Shown: piece by piece, positions 53,851-58,173 of the stretch
How the letters are laid out: every line of letters begins with the position of its first letter
Position numbering within the stretch: position 1 is the stretch's first letter
Assembly (NCBI GenBank): GCA_011043895.1
Contig: DRBZ01000099.1
Span: 1-58,173, forward strand
Reading direction: 5' to 3'
DNA: 58,173 nucleotides
Source of the DNA: Candidatus Cloacimonadota bacterium
GTDB taxonomy: Bacteria; Cloacimonadota; Cloacimonadia; JGIOTU-2
Position numbers and translations under genes: made by a program
Notes under the pieces: generated by a model
What the model was told of the DNA's origin: nothing
Databases searched by the model: none
What the model saw: only the letters and a program-made list of their open reading frames with translations

Positions 53851-56118
53851 TTAACTGCATTTTGACCATCCGCAGATGGGACAGGTTTTACATCCCTCTT
53901 TAAATTCAAGTGTGGCACCACATTCAGGGCACATTGAGCCAACCGGTCTTGTTTCATCCAGAGATGGACTATCTGGGATAACTTTCAATTGATCTCTTTC
54001 ACCTTCATCATTCTGATGCTTAATGCCATTTCCATCCTGCTCAATAAATTCAATAAGCGCATTGGCAATGCCATCGGCACAGGAGTGGATCTTCTTACCC
54101 TTTGACCACATTGGTGAAGGGCAACGGATCAACCGAAGCTGTTTGACAATAGATTCGACCTTTACATTCGAGCGCAGAGCTAACGATATAAGCCGGGCAA
54201 TGGCTTCGAGCTGGGCAGAGGCACAACCACCAACCTTACCCATCTGGGTGAAAATCTCGCATATACCTGTATGATCGACATTTATTGTAACGTAGAGATG
54301 ACCACACCCGGTATTAATTTTCTTAGTTACACCATACGTTGTCTCGGGACGGTTACGGGGTTCGATGCGAGTTCTATCCTGCTCTCGCATTTTTTTGCCC
54401 ACATTCAGCACTTGCTCATCCCTGCTGCCATCGCGATATACCGTTACTCCCTTACATCCCAACTCATAGGCAAGCATATAAGACATGTAGATATCTTGTT
54501 TTGTTGCACTGTTCGAGAAATTGATGGTTTTTGAGACGGCATTATCGACATATTCCTGGAACGCTGCCTGCATACGAATATGCCACTCAGGAGTAATATC
54601 GTGAGCGGTAACGAATACCTCCTGTACGTCTTCAGGAATTTCCTGAATCTCATGGAGTGATCCCTTTTCAGAAATCTCTTCCATCAACTCTTTGGAATAA
54701 AATTTTCTTTTCTTTGCAACTTCATTAAAATATTTATTTATATATAGAAGCTTATCCCCATCCATGACATTTTTGATATATACAAGTGAAAAGATTGGCT
54801 CAATACCACTGGAAGTGTCTGCTATCATGCTGATAGTTCCGGTGGGTGCAATTGTCGTGGTTGTTGCATTGCGAATGCCCTTTTCCTTCATGTCTCTGAT
54901 CAAACCAGTCCAGTCGAGTTTATACCCTTGACGTTTAAATTGTCCCGTCTTGTAGATACTTTCATCAAAATTAGGAAATGGTTCCTTTTTCTCGGCAAGT
55001 TGCACAGATCGTTCCTTTGAATGATAATCAATAAACTCCATTACTTCACGCCCTGTAGCAGTTGCTTCTTGGGAATTATATGGAATATTCAGCTGAAGCA
55101 GCATGTCCGCCCAACCCATTATTCCCAATCCTATCTTGCGATTCTGTTTCACCTTCTTCTCTATTTCTGGAAGTGGGAAGGCAGAGCGATCTATCACGTC
55201 ATCGAGAAAATCCACTGCATCATAAACAACTCTTTTCAAGAGCTCCCAGTCTATTTTCCCATCCTTGATCATGAGAGAAAGATTGATTGAACCAAGATTA
55301 CATGCTTCATTAGGTAGAAGCGGCTGTTCTCCACATGGATTTGTTGCATTGATCTGACCAGCTTTTGGTGTTGGGTTATATCTATCCAGCCGATCCACGA
55401 ACACGATGCCTGGTTCCCCATTCTTATGTGCCATTTCCACAATGAGTTCAAACACATCACGTGCTTTGAGTTTTTTATGGGATTTGCCTGAGTGAGGTGA
55501 GATCAATCTGTATTCTTCATCATTCTTTACTGCATCCATAAACGTCTCGGTTAATCCGACGCTGATATTAAAATTATTCAACTCATCATTTTTTTCTTTT
55601 GCTTTGATAAATTCGATTATATCTGGATGATCAACATTGAGGATCGCCATGTTTGCCCCACGCCGGGTTCCCCCCTGTTTGACAGCATCAGTTGCAGAAT
55701 TGAACACTTTCATGAAGGTAATAGGACCGCTGGAAACACCGCTTGTGCTTCTTACACGGGCATTCTGTTCACGGAGTTTTGAGAATGAGAAACCGGTTCC
55801 CCCACCACTCTTATGGATAAGTGCTGCGTTCTTAACTGTTTCAAAAATACTGTGCATGCTGTCTTCCACAGGAAGCACAAAACAGGCAGAAAGTTGCTGA
55901 AGATCATTTCCTGCATTCATCAGTGTAGGTGAATTAGGTAAAAAGAAGCGTTCATCCATAAGTTTATAATAACGCTTTGCTTTTGTCTTGTTACCACCTG
56001 CGATATTTTCACTCACACGCGTGAGCATTGCTTTTTCGTCCTCAATTATCTTTCCGTTCTCATCCTTTTTGAAATACCTTTTTCTGAGTACTGCACGAGC
56101 ATTTTCAGAAAGCTTCAT
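53851..56118 (-). CDS. nrdJ: adenosylcobalamin-dependent (class II) ribonucleotide reductase
   Basis: NrdJ reduces ribonucleotides to deoxyribonucleotides with adenosylcobalamin as radical source and needs no oxygen. The 755-residue protein has SACFVLPVEDS, SGGGTGFSFS, NPCGEQPLLPNEACNLGSINL with the active Cys and Glu, and the TTTIAPTGTISMIA motif. A C-terminal zinc-ribbon-like tail (CPECGATLEF, CPICGWSKC) would regenerate the active site. There is no N-terminal ATP-cone. GGAGG precedes the ATG by six bases. The corrinoid adenosyltransferase is the next gene upstream. Confidence 0.95.
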   Translation of the reverse strand: MKLSENARAVLRKRYFKKDENGKIIEDEKAMLTRVSENIAGGNKTKAKRYYKLMDERFFLPNSPTLMNAGNDLQQLSACFVLPVEDSMHSIFETVKNAALIHKSGGGTGFSFSKLREQNARVRSTSGVSSGPITFMKVFNSATDAVKQGGTRRGANMAILNVDHPDIIEFIKAKEKNDELNNFNISVGLTETFMDAVKNDEEYRLISPHSGKSHKKLKARDVFELIVEMAHKNGEPGIVFVDRLDRYNPTPKAGQINATNPCGEQPLLPNEACNLGSINLSLMIKDGKIDWELLKRVVYDAVDFLDDVIDRSAFPLPEIEKKVKQNRKIGLGIMGWADMLLQLNIPYNSQEATATGREVMEFIDYHSKERSVQLAEKKEPFPNFDESIYKTGQFKRQGYKLDWTGLIRDMKEKGIRNATTTTIAPTGTISMIADTSSGIEPIFSLVYIKNVMDGDKLLYINKYFNEVAKKRKFYSKELMEEISEKGSLHEIQEIPEDVQEVFVTAHDITPEWHIRMQAAFQEYVDNAVSKTINFSNSATKQDIYMSYMLAYELGCKGVTVYRDGSRDEQVLNVGKKMREQDRTRIEPRNRPETTYGVTKKINTGCGHLYVTINVDHTGICEIFTQMGKVGGCASAQLEAIARLISLALRSNVKVESIVKQLRLIRCPSPMWSKGKKIHSCADGIANALIEFIEQDGNGIKHQNDEGERDQLKVIPDSPSLDETRPVGSMCPECGATLEFKEGCKTCPICGWSKCS

Positions 56119-56221
56119 ACGAATCCTCCGAGGATTTTTTCAATGTGCTTCTACCACTTCATTTGTGTGGTGGTATAATTGGAAGAGTGAATTTTTTTAC
56201 GTCAATTGCTTTATGAATTTT

Positions 56222-56731
56222 TTAAAATTCCACTCCTTCTCGGGCTGAAATTCCTTGCGAAAAATAGTGTTTTATTTCTTTCATCTCAGTTATGAGGTCA
56301 GCAATCTCAAGAAATTCTTCTGGTGCATATCGACCAGTAATAACAATCTCAAGGTCATCTTTATATTCTTTGATAACAGGTACCACTTCCTCAATAGGAA
56401 TTAATTCGAAATCCAGCGCAACATTCAGCTCATCAAGGATGAGTAAGTTATAGTTGTGACGGTTTAAGACATCCTTTACTTTATCAAACGCATTTTCAGC
56501 TTCCGAGAAATCGATCTGTTTTGGGCGTTTCTTATCCACGAAATCAGGTGTACCGAACTGGAAGATATCTATTCCTTTTATTTTCTTAAAAAAGGTGATC
56601 TCGCCATACTCGATATTTTTCTTCATGAATTGAATTATGCAGACATGCTTTTTATGACCGAGAAAGCGGGTGGCAAGCCCGAGGGCTGCTGTTGTCTTGC
56701 CCTTACCATTGCCTGTGTATATATGTAGCAT
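56222..56731 (-). CDS. cobO: cob(I)yrinic acid a,c-diamide adenosyltransferase
   Basis: CobO (CobA/BtuR family) attaches the adenosyl group of ATP to the cobalt of corrinoids. The 169-residue protein has the P-loop TGNGKGKTTAALG (residues 6-18), VCIIQFMKK, ILDELNVALDF and the VVITGRYAPEEFLEIADLITEM motif. Its product, adenosylcobalamin, is the cofactor needed by NrdJ, which begins 103 bases after this gene's stop. tRNA-Val lies 21 bases upstream of the ATG on the same strand. Confidence 0.93.
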   Translation of the reverse strand: MLHIYTGNGKGKTTAALGLATRFLGHKKHVCIIQFMKKNIEYGEITFFKKIKGIDIFQFGTPDFVDKKRPKQIDFSEAENAFDKVKDVLNRHNYNLLILDELNVALDFELIPIEEVVPVIKEYKDDLEIVITGRYAPEEFLEIADLITEMKEIKHYFSQGISAREGVEF

Positions 56732-56752
56732 AGTATCCCCTATTAATAAAAA

Positions 56753-56829
<77 letters not shown>

Positions 56830-56861
56830 ACGAGAGTGAAAGATTTCTTAAGTCATATTTC

Positions 56862-56898
56862 TTTGTCAAAAAATTTGTTTCAAATTTTATTTGACAAA
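56862..56898. promoter_or_regulatory. nested palindromic operator and -35 of the RpiR-type regulator gene
   Basis: TTTGTCAAA (56862-56870) and TTTGACAAA (56890-56898) form an outer perfect inverted repeat. AAATTTG (56871-56877) and CAAATTT (56881-56887) form an inner one with nearly the same centre. TTGACA at 56891-56896 lies in the right arm and could be the -35 of the regulator gene, with TTCTAT at 56916-56921 as a weak -10. A protein bound here would block transcription, as in autoregulation. Confidence 0.5.
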
Positions 56899-56940
56899 TA
56901 TATTTGCATTATTAATTCTATGCGCAAAGGATTTTGCAAT

Positions 56941-57786
56941 ATGAAAACTACATTAACTGAGAAACTAAAGGATATACCTCTTTCCAGACAAGAAAGAGTA
57001 ATCGCAGACACGATCACAAAAAATCTTCAGAGGAATGCCTTTCTCAATGGTCCTCAAATTGCTGCACTTTGTGATGTTGCTCCATCAACCATCACACGTT
57101 TCGCACAGAAACTCGGCTATTCAGGATTCCCTGAATTAAAGAAAGAACTTGAAATAATCTACAGAAAAACAACAACTCCACATGAAGTTTTCCGAGAATT
57201 TCTGAATGGTAATGACGAAAAGGACGTAGTTGATACAACGATCGAGCAGGATATTCAAAATATCATGAACCTGCGCACTCAGTTAGACAGAAAAACGCTT
57301 GAAAAAGTTGTTGAGGCCATCGATAATGCAAAGAAGATCTTAATCGCATCTATCGGTGCAAGTGAAACCTGTGTTGATATTTTCTATTATTATCTGGATG
57401 CTTTGGGAAAAGAGTATATAAAGCTAAAGGGATTCGGAATATCCAAACAAATCGAGATCATGGAAATCGAACCGAATGATGTAGTCATCGCAATAAGTTT
57501 CCAGAGAATTCTGCTCGAGGTCAGAGATGTTGCACAATTTGCAAAGAATCGGGGAGCAACCACTATAGCGATAACCGACAGCGAATTTAATGCCCTTGCC
57601 CGAGTATGTAATCACATTCTCATAGCTCCCGTAACCGCAACTGTATATAGTCTTTCTCAGGCAGCACCAGTGGTCATGGTAAATCTGATCGTGAATAGTC
57701 TGGCTGCATTGAATAAAGATAAAAGTTTAAAGATGTTAGAAAAAACAAAAAAGGAATGGGAAGAATTTCCCATTTTCTGTGAATAA
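56941..57786 (+). CDS. MurR/RpiR-family transcriptional regulator
   Basis: The 281-residue protein has an N-terminal helix-turn-helix of the RpiR type (about 35-80: VAPSTITRFAQKLGYSGFPELK) and a C-terminal SIS sugar-phosphate-binding domain (about 120-260: KKILIASIGASETC, VVIAISFQR, GATTIAITDS). Such proteins sense phosphosugars. No sugar gene is next to it in the window, but it leads into a peptidase-like gene. The start at 56941 fits the family; the frame stays open to 56836, across the palindromic operator. Confidence 0.87.
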   Translation: MKTTLTEKLKDIPLSRQERVIADTITKNLQRNAFLNGPQIAALCDVAPSTITRFAQKLGYSGFPELKKELEIIYRKTTTPHEVFREFLNGNDEKDVVDTTIEQDIQNIMNLRTQLDRKTLEKVVEAIDNAKKILIASIGASETCVDIFYYYLDALGKEYIKLKGFGISKQIEIMEIEPNDVVIAISFQRILLEVRDVAQFAKNRGATTIAITDSEFNALARVCNHILIAPVTATVYSLSQAAPVVMVNLIVNSLAALNKDKSLKMLEKTKKEWEEFPIFCE

Positions 57787-57796
57787 AGGAGCATTA

Positions 57797-58173
57797 ATGG
57801 TTAGCAAAAAAACAGCATTCATCTTCATGATTCTTATCGTGATCTTTTTACTACGGCTTAATGCAAAACCAATCAGCATAGAGATTTGCAAAGATGTAGT
57901 GTATCATAAAATCGATCATTACGATCCTACTCAAAGCTATAGCATTTATGATATTCATATGCAAAGGGATAAAAATGGCGATCTGCTTTTTTATCTTGTT
58001 GAACTATATCCCCGCGGCTTTATGATCATAGCTGGAGATGATGAGTTACCTCCTGTGATGGGGTATAGTTTCAAGAATTCTATCGATGCAATGGATAATT
58101 CATCAAAACCATTCCAGATAATCAAAGCAGATATATCATTACGTATGCAAGCATTGGAAAAATTACCCGAAAT
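57797..58173 (+). CDS. start of a probable C10-family (streptopain-like) peptidase, cut at the right edge
   Basis: Only 125 codons are present. The product starts with a signal peptide (about 1-24), and GFMIIAGDDELPPVMGYS resembles the prodomain/Spi-inhibitor fold of C10 cysteine peptidases (GGFVIVSADDRxPPVLGYS). The catalytic part is beyond the edge. AAAGGAG precedes the ATG. It begins 11 bases after the RpiR gene stop, so the regulator may control it. Confidence 0.5.
   Translation, partial: MVSKKTAFIFMILIVIFLLRLNAKPISIEICKDVVYHKIDHYDPTQSYSIYDIHMQRDKNGDLLFYLVELYPRGFMIIAGDDELPPVMGYSFKNSIDAMDNSSKPFQIIKADISLRMQALEKLPE

Overview
The window reads as about 58 kb of chromosome from an AT-rich (roughly 37% GC), anaerobic, Gram-negative bacterium of the Fibrobacteres-Chlorobi-Bacteroidetes (FCB) group. 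A Candidatus Cloacimonadota-like organism is my best guess from gene content; there is no rRNA here to prove it. LpxK, two Omp85/PorV-type outer-membrane proteins, SPOR, LysM and lipoprotein genes show an outer membrane with lipid A. A PorV-like protein beside an M6 protease with a type IX secretion (T9SS) sorting tail points to T9SS. A 2[4Fe-4S] ferredoxin, an Etf subunit with a ferredoxin domain and a B12-dependent ribonucleotide reductase fit anaerobic life.

Layout. 1-775: edge of a minus-strand gene, then a gene-free stretch rich in palindromes. 776-3908 (+): TGS-domain nucleoside kinase and guaB, followed by a decayed four-helix-bundle gene with two in-frame stops. 4448-14844 (-): a long run of tightly packed genes (GNAT, dusB, TPR, YbbR, tsaD, glycosyltransferase, MBL hydrolase, Na+/Ca2+ exchanger, ferredoxin-EtfA, amidohydrolase, queE). 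14933-43398 (+): a long plus-strand block with queC, a tyrosine recombinase, udk, DUF4139 protein, Omp85 protein, smc, a TPR protein, tRNA-Leu(CAA), porV-like, M6 protease, DUF5683-like, two ammonia-lyases in tandem, TPR lipoprotein, EcfT-like protein, truA, cupin, tsaB, rho, TPR-SPOR protein and mutS. 43409-45617: an unusual sigma factor (-) divergent from two small related peptides and a lone receiver-domain protein (+). 45637-46337 and 47780-48020 hold dispersed repeats around a LysM lytic transglycosylase. 48025-56829 (-): ferredoxin, tatD, lpxK, lemA, tricorn-like protease, nrdJ, corrinoid adenosyltransferase, tRNA-Val(GAC). 56941-58173 (+): RpiR-type regulator and the start of a probable C10 peptidase.

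Themes. Six tRNA-modification genes occur (queE, queC, dusB, tsaD, tsaB, truA). The corrinoid adenosyltransferase next to nrdJ would make the adenosylcobalamin that this reductase needs. Several secreted proteases (M6, tricorn, probable C10) together with tandem ammonia-lyases suggest a life based on degrading proteins and amino acids. The most interesting items are the second ammonia-lyase, whose cofactor-forming triad reads Ala-Cys-Gly instead of Ala-Ser-Gly, and the locus with an extended sigma factor, paired small peptides and a receiver protein, which I do not recognise as a known system.
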